Of a stretch of DNA of 64,000 bases, positions 54,206 through 64,000 are shown piece by piece. Position numbers and translations under genes: made by a program. Positions within the stretch are counted from its first letter, which is position 1; each line of letters begins with the position of its first letter. Under the pieces are notes generated by a model. That model saw only the letters and a program-made list of their open reading frames with translations. It was not told the DNA's origin and did not search any database. The stretch is from the NCBI GenBank assembly GCA_016706365.1, contig JADJJU010000012.1, positions 50,085 to 114,084 on the forward strand, in the 5' to 3' direction. This DNA is from Saprospiraceae bacterium. Lineage in GTDB: Bacteria; Bacteroidota; Bacteroidia; Chitinophagales; Saprospiraceae.

Positions 54206-55699
54206 TTAATACACTGAAATAGTCAGCAGAATCATAGTAGCAATCAGCAAGAGAAAAAATAGAGGCATTATGAATTTCAACCACTTGTTGAAACCAATTT
54301 TGACTATAGCCAGGGCTGCTAAAATTAAGCCGGCAGGATTAACCAGGAAAAACAATCCAAGGCCATATTGATAACAGTCTACTACAATTTCTCTTCCAAT
54401 ATTAACAGTATCAGCCAAAGGCGCCATAATAGGCATGGTGAGTACTGCCATTCCCGAAGATGATGGCATAAAAAAAGATAAGCCACCATAAATAAAAAGC
54501 AAGATATTCGTAAATAATCCTTTGTTCATTCCTTCCGTAACATGACTTGCATGATAAAGAATAGTATCACTAATAAGCCCATCTTCCATTAAAATGGTGA
54601 TACCTCTGGCTATACCAACAATGAAGGCGACGCTCAGTAATTCTCCTGCCCCTTTTGCAAATGCCTCTATAAAAACACTTTCTTTAATCCCGGCAATAAA
54701 ACCAATGATAACAGAACCCACTAAAAACGTTGCAGTCATCTCAACAAACCACCAGTCGAGCAAGGAAACACCTGTGATCATGACGACAAAACAAAGTGAA
54801 AATGTGAAAAGTATAAGTCTCATTCTATGAGTAAATTTAATGGAGGCATTCATTTTACTCAAACCAAATTGTGTTTCTATAGCTTCTTTTTGATTAAATA
54901 TAATTGAATTGGCAGGATCTGCTTTCACCCGCTGTGCATAGCGCAAAATATAGAGAATAGTAATAGTCAAACATACAACTAACATAATTGCCCGGTTTTC
55001 AAGACCGTCTGTCCAATTGATACCCGCGGCATCAGAAGCAATGATAGTTGCAAAGGGATTTGTAGTAGAGCACATTGATCCAATTGCAGATCCAAGGAAA
55101 ATGCATGCCAGTCCAACCATGGCATCATATCTGGCAGCCAGAAAAACAGGTATCAAAATAGGATAAAAGGCCATCGTTTCTTCTGATAGTCCAAAAGTTG
55201 TCCCACCTGCAGCAACCAGAGATGTTACCAGAATGATCAAAAGATACTCTCTTCCTTTAAGTGTTTTCGCCATCCATGATATTCCTGCATCAAAAGCACC
55301 GGTAAGATTCATGATACCAATTAATCCTCCAATGATAAGCACCAGAAAGATGACATCTGACGCGGCGATGATACCCTTTACAGGGGATTTTAAAAATGCT
55401 GCAAGTCCCTGAGGTTTAGGCTCAAGTTCTTTGTAAGTATTTGGGATTCCGATTGGTTTAAAAATATCTCCATTTGTAAATTTATAAATGGGAATTTTGA
55501 TGTCCAGGCTATCCAGAGTGATTTGTGTAGCAGGTAATTCGACAGAATTGTCTAAACTGGTTTTTGTAAATGTATTATTTGTGGAATTGTATGCAAGCGT
55601 ATCGAATTTACCTGCCGGAACTATCCAGGTTAATAGCGTTACAAATCCTGCAATGAGAATTAGAATTGTTTGGGCAGTTGGGAAACTTAGTTTTTTCAT
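54206..55699 (-). CDS. YfcC-family membrane transporter
   Basis: A 497-residue integral membrane protein of the YfcC/DcuC-like ion transporter group. The N-terminal helix contains TLLTWIVPAGKFD, a family hallmark. FLVLIIGGLIGIMNLTGAFDAG, TTFGLSEETMAFYPILIP, GSMCSTTNPFATIIASDAAG and FFMPSSSGMAVLTMPIMAPLAD match the re-entrant and helix motifs of the family. It likely transports carboxylates or basic amino acids; the substrate is unknown. Single-gene unit. Confidence 0.87.
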   Translation of the reverse strand: MKKLSFPTAQTILILIAGFVTLLTWIVPAGKFDTLAYNSTNNTFTKTSLDNSVELPATQITLDSLDIKIPIYKFTNGDIFKPIGIPNTYKELEPKPQGLAAFLKSPVKGIIAASDVIFLVLIIGGLIGIMNLTGAFDAGISWMAKTLKGREYLLIILVTSLVAAGGTTFGLSEETMAFYPILIPVFLAARYDAMVGLACIFLGSAIGSMCSTTNPFATIIASDAAGINWTDGLENRAIMLVVCLTITILYILRYAQRVKADPANSIIFNQKEAIETQFGLSKMNASIKFTHRMRLILFTFSLCFVVMITGVSLLDWWFVEMTATFLVGSVIIGFIAGIKESVFIEAFAKGAGELLSVAFIVGIARGITILMEDGLISDTILYHASHVTEGMNKGLFTNILLFIYGGLSFFMPSSSGMAVLTMPIMAPLADTVNIGREIVVDCYQYGLGLFFLVNPAGLILAALAIVKIGFNKWLKFIMPLFFLLLIATMILLTISVY

Positions 55700-55725
55700 G
55701 GAGAGATATAAATTTTATCCTATTT

Positions 55726-55899
55726 CTACCCATATGCGTCACAAAAGTCCCGGCTTAGAGCCATAGTTTCGGATCCTAAGCCCCAATGCATTGGAAGTTC
55801 CGGATTCATAAATGTAAATAAAATTATTTCTTTAAAGTCGAATTCTGATAATGAGTCACCGCAGAAAACCCAATTACCTTTGACTCCAAATTTTTGGCT
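55726..55899 (-). pseudogene. Unrecognised gene remnant (open 58-codon frame without start)
   Basis: The frame between a stop at 55900-55902 and the TAG at 55726-55728 reads VKGNWVFCGDSLSEFDFKE and ends MHWGLGSETMALSRDFCDAYG. The composition looks coding, but no start lies near its left end. I do not recognise the family. It lies between the transporter and another remnant, in what seems to be a patch of decayed genes. Confidence 0.3.
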
Positions 55900-55933
55900 T
55901 TATTTTCCACAATCTGTGTCCTCCAATTGTGTT

Positions 55934-56077
55934 TCACTTATCATCATTCCCATCAGGATAAAAAGTTTTCAATCTGAATTTCCTGACTTTCTTTGCATAA
56001 TTATCCCCGACATAAATACTACCATAGCTGTCCACAGCAATATCATGAGAGAAATTCCAATATGTTTGATTTTCATT
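55934..56077 (-). pseudogene. C-terminal remnant of an NHL-repeat beta-propeller protein
   Basis: Directly after the stop of the AHSA1-like gene the same frame reads NQTYWNFSHDIAVDSYGSIY, then VGDNYAKKVRKFRLK and a stop at 55934. HDIAVDSYGSIYVGD is a clear NHL blade. Only about one blade remains, with no start, so this is the tail of a lost gene. A competing 35-codon frame starting at 56076 is probably a shadow of it. Confidence 0.6.
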
Positions 56078-56536
56078 TTATTCAATATGAGATATCCTGA
56101 CATTCTGAATCTCCATTTCAAGCCTGTCAAAGTTCTCTTCATTCTTGGGGCCAGCAAAGTTTTTAATTTTGTTGCATTCCTCCTCCGTTTCGAATATCAT
56201 GCGGAATGAAATTTCAGTTTCTGAATCACTGAGTTTTTTAAACTCAACTTCCATTTCAAACAAGGGCTTCGAAATTCTCTGCCATTTGATCACTTTGAAA
56301 GGTTCAACAATCTTAAATACTGAAGAATTCTCATAATTTCCCTTTTCAGGACCATGCATAGTGAGTATCCATTTACCACCGGGACGCAGATCGAATTCAT
56401 GAAATGTATTCGTGAATCCATTCGGACCCCACCACTTTGATAAATGTGCTGGATTTGAAAAAGCTTCATAAACGATTTCTATTAGAGCTTTTAGTTCTCT
56501 GGAACTGTAGATTTCAAGCTTTGAATTAGAATCCAT
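56078..56536 (-). CDS. SRPBCC / AHSA1-like domain protein
   Basis: A 152-residue member of the Aha1-C-terminal-like branch of the SRPBCC fold. EIVYEAFSNPAHLSKWWGPNGFTNTFHEFDLRPGG shows the signature helix and the WWGP motif, with MHGPEKGNY next and VIKWQRISKPLFEMEV as the core strand. Members bind hydrophobic ligands or act as stress proteins; no partner is visible here. It is followed by gene remnants and preceded, 24 bases upstream, by the disrupted peptidase gene. Confidence 0.8.
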   Translation of the reverse strand: MDSNSKLEIYSSRELKALIEIVYEAFSNPAHLSKWWGPNGFTNTFHEFDLRPGGKWILTMHGPEKGNYENSSVFKIVEPFKVIKWQRISKPLFEMEVEFKKLSDSETEISFRMIFETEEECNKIKNFAGPKNEENFDRLEMEIQNVRISHIE

Positions 56537-56560
56537 AGATTGAGTTGCTTTATTTCATAC

Positions 56561-58197
56561 CTATTTAATTGCCTTTTCTAAAGCACTCTTTCCTCCTACT
56601 ACAGGAAGTGACAACACCGTACCATTCAGATCTACTGTCAGTTCAGTTCCAGGTTTAGGATGAATCGTAAACTCTTTATCCGAAGAAAAAATCATCAACC
56701 CAATCTGTTTACCGGCTGCAATGATTTGATCGTCCGGTTGAAGATCGAAACTCAGTTCGTAAAATTTACCTGGTTCCAGCGGTTTTGACTCACGGATAGA
56801 GGTATGATTTTGCGGATCGGCCCATCCCCGGGTTATTATGTTGTCGGTGATTTTGGCATTCCGTCCTTCTGTCCATGGCAGAGCTACCAGCCAAACCGAC
56901 AGGTTTGCTGCAGGTTTATTGGAAGCTAACTTCACTGTTATTCGGGGAGTCCCTGAAATATGTACAGCCTCTTTTAATTCCGGACTTAGATAAAGTAACC
57001 TATGTTCCGTGTAGTCCGGACTATCCAGGCTCTCGGCTCATTTTCGACACCATTTTCTACTCCATGCAGATATCGGGTAAACCAACGATTCATCATAGAG
57101 AACGGCGGAGGACCACCATGTCCACCCTGATGATAATAGATCATTGAAGAAATTCCCGCAGAACGGACTGCGTCATAGATCCGATAGCTATGCTCAGGCA
57201 TTACATTCCAATCATTAAATCCGTGTGACATCAGAAGCGCAGCCTGCATATTTTCAATTTTATTCAGGTAATCACGTCCTGCCCAGAAATCATTGTAATC
57301 ACCTGTAGCTCTGTCCATTCCTTTTGCCATTTCAGAATCGCGGACTGTTTTATTGTTGTAAGCTCTTTTAGCTTCATCTCCACTGTGGATAAAGTCATAG
57401 AGGACATCAATATCTTCACCTAAATAACCACCCGGAGACCGAACCAATCCATTGGAACGATAATAATGGTAATATGAAGTATTGGGTGCAATAGGGATAA
57501 TTGCTTCAAGACCCTGTACTCCTGTCGTTGCAGCAGCCAGTGGAAGCGTTCCATTATAAGATGTGCCTGTCATTCCGACTTTACCTGTCGACCAGAAAGC
57601 TTTTACTTTTTCATTACCATCTGGGGTAGTAAACCCATTGTCTTTGCCAGTAAGCCATTCAATAACTGCTTTGGGTGCAAGGGACTCATTCTCTCCTCCT
57701 ACAGTGGGTGAGCCTTGTGACAAGCCGGTGCCCGGAGAAGAAGAATGAACAACGATATATCCTCTGGGAACCCAAAGCATGATTTCATCATCTGAAATTA
57801 TCGGCCTGCTTCCTTTTCGTTGTACTTCCACATGAGTACGGGCCGGGCCGGCAGCACCTAATTCATGCTTAACATCCCAAAAAAGACCTGGTGCCATACC
57901 TGCTGTTCCTGCATAATATGGGCTGCTGGCATATACAACCGGGAGTTTAAGACTATCAGATTCAGTTTGTTTTGGGCGGGTCACTGCCACATGCATGCGA
58001 TCCTTTTTCCCATCTCCATCCGTATCAAACGTTGTTTCTACCCATAGATCATGACGAATCCAGGAGGAGGAATCTTTGAACAAGGGATGAACCTGAGCTT
58101 CTCCATTTTCAAATACCGGCTTTACCTGAGCAGCTAAAAATTGAGTTCCGATGAGAAAATAAAGACAAATGAGCGAAAGGATTCGGGTCGTTTTCAT
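56561..58197 (-). pseudogene. CocE/NonD-family (X-Pro dipeptidyl-peptidase S15-like) hydrolase, one-base frameshift
   Basis: A secreted hydrolase of about 545 residues. The signal peptide ends near FLAAQ (residue 23). The catalytic Ser is in GMTGTSYNGTLPLAAA, an Asp in SHGFNDWNVMPEHSYRIY and a His in HQGGHGGPP, as in family S15. The first frame stops at 56986 after RAWIVRTTRN. The continuation SPDYTEHRLLYLSPELKEAV and the C-terminal jelly-roll domain (ISGTPRITVKLASNKPAAN to the stop at 56561) are in another frame. One missing base near 57018-57030 (TGGATAGT) explains this. It cleaves Xaa-Pro dipeptides or esters outside the cytoplasm. Confidence 0.8.
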
Positions 58198-58342
58198 TAA
58201 ATGTATTTAAGTTGAAAGGAAATAGATGATGAAGTTAGCAAAAATGTTTTATTGGAGAAGAAGTGACCCTTTCTTGATAAGATATTTGATAAATGCTATT
58301 TGTAATTTGTTCAATTTCCGTAATTGTTTGTCGTCTACTTCA

Positions 58343-58753
58343 CGGGGGGACCTTTAGGGCTATGACACTTGGGGCGTTATCTCACGATTCGCGTGAGGCG
58401 GTGCCGTAATTTGTAGATATAATTCTCCGATTGGGCTTTTCGCGAGGGGGATTTGTTTAAAAAATGTGGGGTTGATGCATGGAACCGGCTTTTCGCGAGG
58501 GTTGCACCGCGCCTCGCTTGTATATGTCGCCCCTTCAGGGCTAAATCCGCTCCAGCCCTGAAGGGGCGACATATAGAAAGATAGGTCGCAGCCCTATCTT
58601 GTGGCTCTGCCTCGCCATCAAGCCCTGAAGGGGCGTCATACAAACAAAGCCGGGGATTATACTAATCCCAAACGTACCGCTCATCGTATTCATGAAGGTA
58701 TTCGCGGAATTCATCCTGGAAGGAAATCTTGCTATGATGTTCGTGCTGGTTAA
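58343..58753 (-). mobile_element. Deletion derivative of the IS200-like element, copy 1
   Basis: It contains a 22-bp perfect hairpin (58521-58542 with 58554-58575, GTCGCCCCTTCAGGGCT core), a second small hairpin GATAGG / CCCTATC, another AGCCCTGAAGGGGCG copy at 58620-58634, and then the last 30 codons of the transposase (58662-58751, NQHEHHSKISFQDEF to YDERYVWD and stop). The rest of the transposase is absent. It shares the repeats with the full copy at 58862-59552. Confidence 0.75.
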
Positions 58754-58861
58754 ATTTTAAAGATTGAATTTGTCATTCTTCCAATTTCGTGGATTGTTTA
58801 TGATATATCGTTTGAGATGGGTAAATTCTTTTTTGGTTCGGATTCATGAAGGTGCCCTATA

Positions 58862-59552
58862 TTTCATGGGGACGTTGCCTTCCGATTCGCAAGAGGTGGA
58901 TACCGTAATATTTTGATTTGATGCTTCGATCGGGCTTTTCGCGAGGGGTTTCACTTCGCTTGTATATGCCGCCCTTTCAGGGCTAAATCCTTCAGCCCTG
59001 AAGGGGCGACATATATTAAGATAGGGCACAGCCCTATCTTGTGGCTCTGCCATGCGATCAAGCCCTGAAGGGGCGACATGCAAAAATGCCGGGGATTACA
59101 CTAATCCCAAACGTACCGCTCATCATATTCAATCTCATATTTGTGGAGAAGTCCACGGAATTCATCCTGGAAGGAAATGTTGCTTGATGTTCATGTTGGT
59201 TGGCAATATAATCAATAACATTATTCACACCGGATGGACTCACCGAAAATGCACCGTAACCATCCTGCCAGTAGAAATCCTCATAACTAAAACCCTTTGC
59301 TTTTATCCATTTAGAGGAATATGCTTTTATCTCTGCCAAGAGCTTCATCAATGCAATCTTTTTGGATAACATACACAATATGTGCACATGGTCGGTGTAA
59401 CCTCCAACTTTTAATACATGGCATTCAAGCCTATTACAAATGCCACCGATATAAGCATGGAATTCGTCTTCTACAGGCGGGTATATAAGTGCTTGGCGGT
59501 TCTTTGTGCTGAATACAATGTGAAGATAATTTCTTAAGAGTGATTGACCCAT
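58862..59552 (-). mobile_element. IS200/RAYT-like element with transposase, copy 2
   Basis: The full-length relative. The hairpin region downstream of the transposase gene includes 58963-58984 paired with 58994-59015, the GATAGGGC...GCCCTATC hairpin at 59020-59039, and AGCCCTGAAGGGGCGACAT at 59061-59079. GATTCGCAAGAGG and GGGCTTTTCGCGAGGGG blocks are shared with copies 1 and 3. Subterminal hairpins next to a single-Tyr transposase fit the IS200/REP-associated mode of mobility. Confidence 0.75.
59101..59552 (-). pseudogene. tnpA: IS200/IS605-like (Y1, HUH) transposase, one-base frameshift
   Basis: A single-strand transposase of about 150 residues. It opens with LLRNYLHIVFSTKNRQ, has the HUH metal motif in TDHVHIL and the nucleophile tyrosine in NVIDYIANQHEHQ. 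After this the frame is lost; one extra A near 59180-59190 restores SNISFQDEFRGLLHKYEIEYDERYVWD and a stop at 59101, as the intact tail in copy 1 confirms (HEHHSKISFQDEF). Without correction the frame would read on into the repeat. It moves itself and possibly the two related copies in this window. Confidence 0.82.
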
Positions 59553-59803
59553 ATCGTGAATTTTATAGAATTAAGAGTTGGTTAAATAATTTTATCCCTG
59601 CATTCTATCACAAATTGCCCAAGGAAATAAAGATTATAATAATTATTTATTCATCATCCAATGGCTCCTCAGGCAAGGCCAGTAAATTCCTCTTGTATCG
59701 CTCATTATTAAATTCCTTCTTACATTTCAACTCATCATATAGCTTCTTGCAATTGACCATTTATCTTGTCAATCAATCCTTCCAGGATTTTAATGAATGC
59801 AGT

Positions 59804-60358
59804 CTATGAATGCTGAGTCTTTTGCAGTTTAGACAAATCAAAACCTTTGGCTTGTAATCTGTCAATAATCCCCTTATAAACTGCTTCACTCATCACAGGA
59901 GTTCTTGATAAAATCCATAAATACTTTTTATTGGGGTTACTGACTACAGCAAAACTATAGTCATCTGCTAAATCAATGATCCAATAATCTCCTTTAAAGG
60001 GCCAAAAAAATTGAACCTTCAATCTTGCATTGCCTGAACCTTTCTGAGCAAAGGCTTTCCCCTTTATGTAGGACTCCTTCCCACTTATGCTATCCTTGTT
60101 ACAGCGGTTTTCGACTATCACATATCCTTTCTCATGCAAGGTATATTCAGCTGTCGTACCATAACAGTTCTTTTGAAACCGTTGTGGAAAAGAGGCAATT
60201 TCAAACCATTTACCTGAATATTTTACCAAATCTACTTTAGGCACTGTTTGAAGAACGGGCCCAGGATCCGGTCTCACGGATAAAAGAGAGAAAAGAAATA
60301 CTAATGAGCCACCTGATAATGATAGCGTTATAAATTTTTTTAATATTAAATTATTCAT
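59804..60358 (-). CDS. blc: Lipocalin family protein (Blc-like)
   Basis: A 184-residue lipocalin. An N-terminal hydrophobic segment (about 8-27) lacks a Cys lipobox, so it is a signal peptide or anchor and not a lipoprotein. VDLVKYSGKWFEIASFPQRF is the first conserved lipocalin region (GxW), CYGTTAEYTL follows, GKAFAQKGSGNARLKVQFFWPF is typical of Blc, and YLWILSRTP is the third conserved region. Blc-type lipocalins bind lysophospholipids or fatty acids at the envelope under stress. Single-gene unit. Confidence 0.87.
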   Translation of the reverse strand: MNNLILKKFITLSLSGGSLVFLFSLLSVRPDPGPVLQTVPKVDLVKYSGKWFEIASFPQRFQKNCYGTTAEYTLHEKGYVIVENRCNKDSISGKESYIKGKAFAQKGSGNARLKVQFFWPFKGDYWIIDLADDYSFAVVSNPNKKYLWILSRTPVMSEAVYKGIIDRLQAKGFDLSKLQKTQHS

Positions 60359-60737
60359 TTTTCAGCATTAAGTAAATAAGTAATGAGATGTAAGTCTTGT
60401 AAGAATCACAATTTGGCAAACATGATTTCAATCTATTCTTTGAACTTTTGTCTAAAAATAAATTTGGATGTATTACTACCGTTTCATCAAATGTCAACTG
60501 ATCATGATACATGTATTACCTAAAATACGTTAAAAGCAGCAATATTTATTACAATAGATAAAACTGCTTTCGCAGATTTCCAGAATTGCACCTGAAGAAT
60601 AGTTGAAAGTATGGATAGCCATCATGACAAGTAATAGCATGCGGGTTATCACATCAAAACTAGCCTGGCCTATACTGTTTAAAAATGCTACTTTCCACAA
60701 CTCATCTCACTCTGCATGAGGGGATTGAATAGGTTTA
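60359..60737. other. Intergenic region without gene
   Basis: About 380 bases upstream of the lipocalin gene and downstream of the DUF6434-type gene, both on the minus strand. It must contain the lipocalin promoter, but no clear box was identified, and I see no ORF or strong hairpin. Confidence 0.4.
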
Positions 60738-61328
60738 TTAAAGGTTCAAATCATATTTTTCGTAAAAATGTCTGCCTAATGGTAAGCTCCTCTTTAGTTT
60801 CCAAAAATATCTGGCCTTTTCAATTGTCATATCCGGATTGTCAGCTAAGATATCCCTGATATATTTATTGAATTGATTTCCTTCCGGAATATTGCTTTTG
60901 AAGTTTTTATCTTTACTCAGCTTAGTTAACATTTGCCATTCATTAATTGCATCCTGTAATGTCTTGCCGCAGTTATTTTTCATGAATGTCATCAAAGGTA
61001 TGCTGAAATGAAATTTAACCCCACAGTGCTGTATGAAAAATCGTCTCACATTCTGAGTATTCTTATAGGAGTTTGTTATAACTGTATCAGGACTAAGCAT
61101 TTCTGAGTGCCAATCAAACTTTGATTTTTGTTCTTTTGAAATAGGGGGCTCTGAAATTATAGTCTCAACCTTGTCTAATTTATTTGCTATTCGATCAAGG
61201 ATTTCAAATTTAGAACCTGCTGAACTTACATTTTTCAATTTGCAATAATCTGCCAATTCTTGTTTTAGCCAATACCAGCGTTTTAGCTCCTCCCCTGTTT
61301 TGATGTCTGTAATGTTTGGCCGCTCCAA
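60738..61328 (-). CDS. SAP- and DUF6434-domain protein
   Basis: A 196-residue protein. Residues about 13-52 (ELKRWYWLKQELADYCK, then GSKFEILDRIANKL) resemble a SAP-type helix-extension-helix, a putative nucleic-acid-binding motif. The middle (FDWHSEMLSPDTVITNSYKN, then TQNVRRFFIQHCG) matches DUF6434, and the C-terminal helix-rich part (WQMLTKLSK, YFWKLKRSLP) is the usual tail. Function is not established; DNA binding is inferred. It starts six bases after the end of the GNAT gene on the same strand, so they are probably one operon. Confidence 0.7.
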   Translation of the reverse strand: MERPNITDIKTGEELKRWYWLKQELADYCKLKNVSSAGSKFEILDRIANKLDKVETIISEPPISKEQKSKFDWHSEMLSPDTVITNSYKNTQNVRRFFIQHCGVKFHFSIPLMTFMKNNCGKTLQDAINEWQMLTKLSKDKNFKSNIPEGNQFNKYIRDILADNPDMTIEKARYFWKLKRSLPLGRHFYEKYDLNL

Positions 61329-61333
61329 ATCAC

Positions 61334-61824
61334 TTACTGTTGAGACTCAGTGAGCTTATAAATATACTCCTCCACGTCCTCATTCCTCCCATTCGCAAAG
61401 CCCTTATCAATTCCTATTTTTACAAAACCACAGTTCTCCAAACTCTTTGTGAACCATAATTGTCAAATGCAACCCGCCCATGCAGTGGCCTGTTCTTTTC
61501 AATTTCCAGGAATTCCTGAAGAGCCCTTGTTGCAATACCCTGTCCCCAGAATTTTCTGTCTATCCAATAAGTGATCTCATTATCTCCAAACATCACAAAT
61601 TTTCCAATACTTCCTACGATTTGATCATCGATTTTTATTGTTTGTGTGTTGTTGGTCGGATCAGTTAAAAACTTGCTATACTTCTCAAAATAAGCAGCCT
61701 TGTCAGTATGGTCTTTAGAAGTGAATGCTGCAAGATGAATGCCTTCCTGGTCAAGCTGAAATTCGAAGAGGGTGTGCAGATCGGCTTCAATTGTTTTTGA
61801 TAAGGTGATAGTGGGGGTTGGCAT
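61334..61824 (-). pseudogene. GNAT N-acetyltransferase, one-base frameshift near the C-terminus
   Basis: An acetyltransferase of about 163 residues. GDNEITYWIDRKFWGQGIATRA is the acetyl-CoA-binding segment, and RPLHGRVAFDNYGSQRV precedes the last helix. The frame is lost at AGAGTTTGGAG (about 61441-61447); one more T restores VLENCGFVKIGIDKGFANG and a stop at 61334. Without it the protein ends at 61420 after VWRTVVL. The corrected protein ends six bases before the DUF6434-type gene. Substrate unknown. Confidence 0.8.
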
Positions 61825-61894
61825 TGAGGGTATATGGATCTATTGATTAATGATTCAAAAATATTGAATTTTGGGGATAAATAAACTGATGTTT

Positions 61895-62262
61895 AATATC
61901 GGGAGGCGTCGCTACCAGATATGCGAGGGGCGGTGCATGAATTATATACTTGGCGGTACCTCCCGATTCGCGAGAGTATGGTCGTAATGTATTGGATTGA
62001 CGATTCGAATTGGCTTTTATGTGGGTTATGTCGAAATGGTTTGGTATGAAGATATGTACTGGCTTTTTAGCGAGGGGCTGCACCGCCTCGCTGTTATATG
62101 TCGCCCTTTCAGGGCTAAATCCACTCCAGCCCTGAAGGGGCGATATACAAGAAGATAGGGCGCAGCCCTATCTGGTGGCTCTGCCACGCAATCAAGCCCT
62201 GAAGGGGCGACATACAAAAAAGCCGGGGGAATTCTCTAATCCCATACATATCTCATATCCTA
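61895..62262 (-). mobile_element. Deletion derivative of the IS200-like element, copy 3
   Basis: Hairpin arms TCGCCCTTTCAGGGCT (62101-62116) and AGCCCTGAAGGGGCGA (62128-62143), GATAGGGC / GCCCTATC (62154-62173), and a further AGCCCTGAAGGGGCGACAT at 62195-62213, all as in copies 1 and 2. At 62236-62259 the frame reads DMRYVWD and a stop, the degraded last codons of the transposase. Left blocks CGATTCGCGAGAG and TTTTTAGCGAGGGGC are also shared. No other part of the transposase is present. Confidence 0.7.
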
Positions 62263-62373
62263 CCCATCCATAATATCTCGTGGAGTATTTCATTCCTTAA
62301 CTTAAGTCAATGAGCTTATAATTTCTATGCCACACCTTTGTGTTCATAATGAATAACAAAAAAAAATAACATC

Positions 62374-63409
62374 ATGAACGCAAACGAAAATTCTCTGCAA
62401 ATGTCGGTCACAAAATCAAAATTGCCCGGATTAAAAACAAAAATGAAAGCAATCGAAACAAAAAAATACGGATCAGCAGAGGTCTTCAAATTAAATGAAA
62501 TAGCCAGACCGGTTCCTAAGGCGAATGAAGTATTGATCAGAGTATTTACCTCCACTGTAACTGCTGCAGATATTATGATGAGAGAGGGCAAACCATTAAT
62601 AGGCAGGCTTTTTCTGGGTTTGAGAAAACCCAAAAATACTATTCTTGGTTTTGACTTTGCCGGTGAGGTCATTGAAGTGGGGTCTGAGGTCACTTTATTT
62701 AAGAAAGGTGACAGAGTTTTTGGAGGAAGCACTGCCCTGGGGTGTTATGCAGAATATGTTTGCGTAGATTCGAAAGATGTGTTAACCACCATTCCCGAAA
62801 ATATATCCTATGAAGAAGCGGCCCGTTTAGCGGAAGTGCCATAACTGTGTGGAATTTCTTAAAAGCAAAGGCAACATTCAGAAAACCAAAAGATGCTTAT
62901 CAATGGCGCATCCGGAGGTTTAAGTACATATGCGATTCAACTGGCAAAGCATTTTGGGGCAGAAGTTACCGGAGTTTGCAGTACCGTAAATGTAGAAATG
63001 GTGAAATCATTAGGTGCTGATCATTTGATTGATTATACCAAAGAAGACTTCACAAAAGTTGCAGACAGATATGATATCATATTTGATACGGTGGGCAAAA
63101 GTACATTTTCTAAATGCAAGAAATCGCTCAAGCAAAATGGTATTTATCTCTCAGCTGTTGTAAGCTTTCCACTATTCATACAATCCATTTTCACTTCTTT
63201 CATTGGTAACAAAAAAGCAATAACATCAGCGACTGGGCTGCTTCCGACAAAGATTCGCTTACAGTATCTGTTAGAATTGAAAGAGTTGATGAAGGCAGGA
63301 AAAATTAAATCGGTAATAGATCATTCTTATCCATTAGCACAAATGGCTGAAGCTCACAAATATGTAGAAAAAGGACACAAAAAGGGCAAGCGTTGTCTTA
63401 TCGATATGA
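62374..63409 (+). pseudogene. NAD(P)-dependent quinone oxidoreductase/alcohol dehydrogenase, several frameshifts
   Basis: A medium-chain reductase of about 340 residues without the zinc-binding Cys residues. The N-terminal domain (MKAIETKKYGSAEVFKL at 62443, a likely true start) has FDFAGEVIEVG and GDRVFGG. The frame breaks at CGTTTAGCGG (about 62829), where one more T gives SGSAITVWNFLKAKATF. It breaks again near 62889 before MLINGASGGLSTYAIQLAKHFGAEV, the NADPH site, and near 63387 before the usual ending GSVVLSI and TGA at 63407-63409. Three small shifts suggest poor sequence quality or decay. Confidence 0.75.
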
Positions 63410-63420
63410 TAGAAAGCACA

Positions 63421-64000
<580 letters not shown>

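Noticed and set aside
55969..56076. A 35-codon membrane-type small ORF (MKIKHIGISLMILLW)
   Set aside because: The same DNA in another frame encodes a clear NHL blade, so the hydrophobic frame is more likely a shadow.

Overview
The window is a low-GC chromosomal stretch from a member of the Bacteroidota, probably a gliding, Saprospiria- or Chitinophagia-like organism. The phylum call rests on several independent signs. There are two type IX secretion (T9SS) clients: a C-terminal type A sorting domain at 19766-22699 and a gliding-motility type B domain at 23337-29252. There is an alternative GlmU-like nucleotidyltransferase, a TonB energy transducer, and promoters of the form TTTG-N19-TAnnTTTG. 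No tRNA, rRNA or CRISPR array was seen. The placement below phylum is inference.

Layout. 1-3000: small ORFs, L31 type B, a GlmU-like enzyme and a methyltransferase. 3034-6496: response regulator, histidine kinase and vanadium-type haloperoxidase in one overlapping unit. 6575-15003 (minus strand): helical-bundle membrane protein, P-type cation ATPase, DUF2339 membrane protein, an alpha-helical repeat protein and a FabG-like reductase. 15434-19579: sodium:solute symporter, two alpha/beta hydrolases and a GNAT. 19766-30650: two large secreted proteins, an array of tandem hairpin repeats and a TonB protein. 31023-35195: a methionine operon (metY, metX, homoserine dehydrogenase). 35268-46855: a run of housekeeping genes (HemW, BamA-like protein, CCA-adding enzyme, DusB, NhaD) and a TPR histidine kinase. 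46768-64000: accessory DNA with short-chain dehydrogenases, a phosphoesterase, AraC, YfcC, an S15-type peptidase, an IS200-like transposase with two deletion derivatives, lipocalin, a GNAT, an oxidoreductase and a Crp/Fnr regulator, several of them broken.

The most interesting region is the 5' leader of the methionine operon. A consensus Bacteroidota promoter is followed by a complete SAM-I (S-box) riboswitch. Three bases after the closing P1 helix, the ATG of a 46-codon ORF begins. This ORF ends with three Met codons and then eight consecutive Cys codons immediately before its stop, and metY starts 140 bases later. The arrangement suggests a two-input control element: SAM sensed by RNA and charged Cys (and Met) tRNA sensed by a translated leader peptide, nested so that the riboswitch may gate translation of the peptide.

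A caution applies to the whole window. At least nine genes are interrupted by single-base gains or losses, mostly in short mononucleotide runs, and they become denser toward the right end. This pattern fits residual long-read homopolymer error at least as well as real decay, so genes typed here as pseudogenes on the basis of one indel may be intact in the organism. One short-chain dehydrogenase differs in having two in-frame TAG codons rather than indels.
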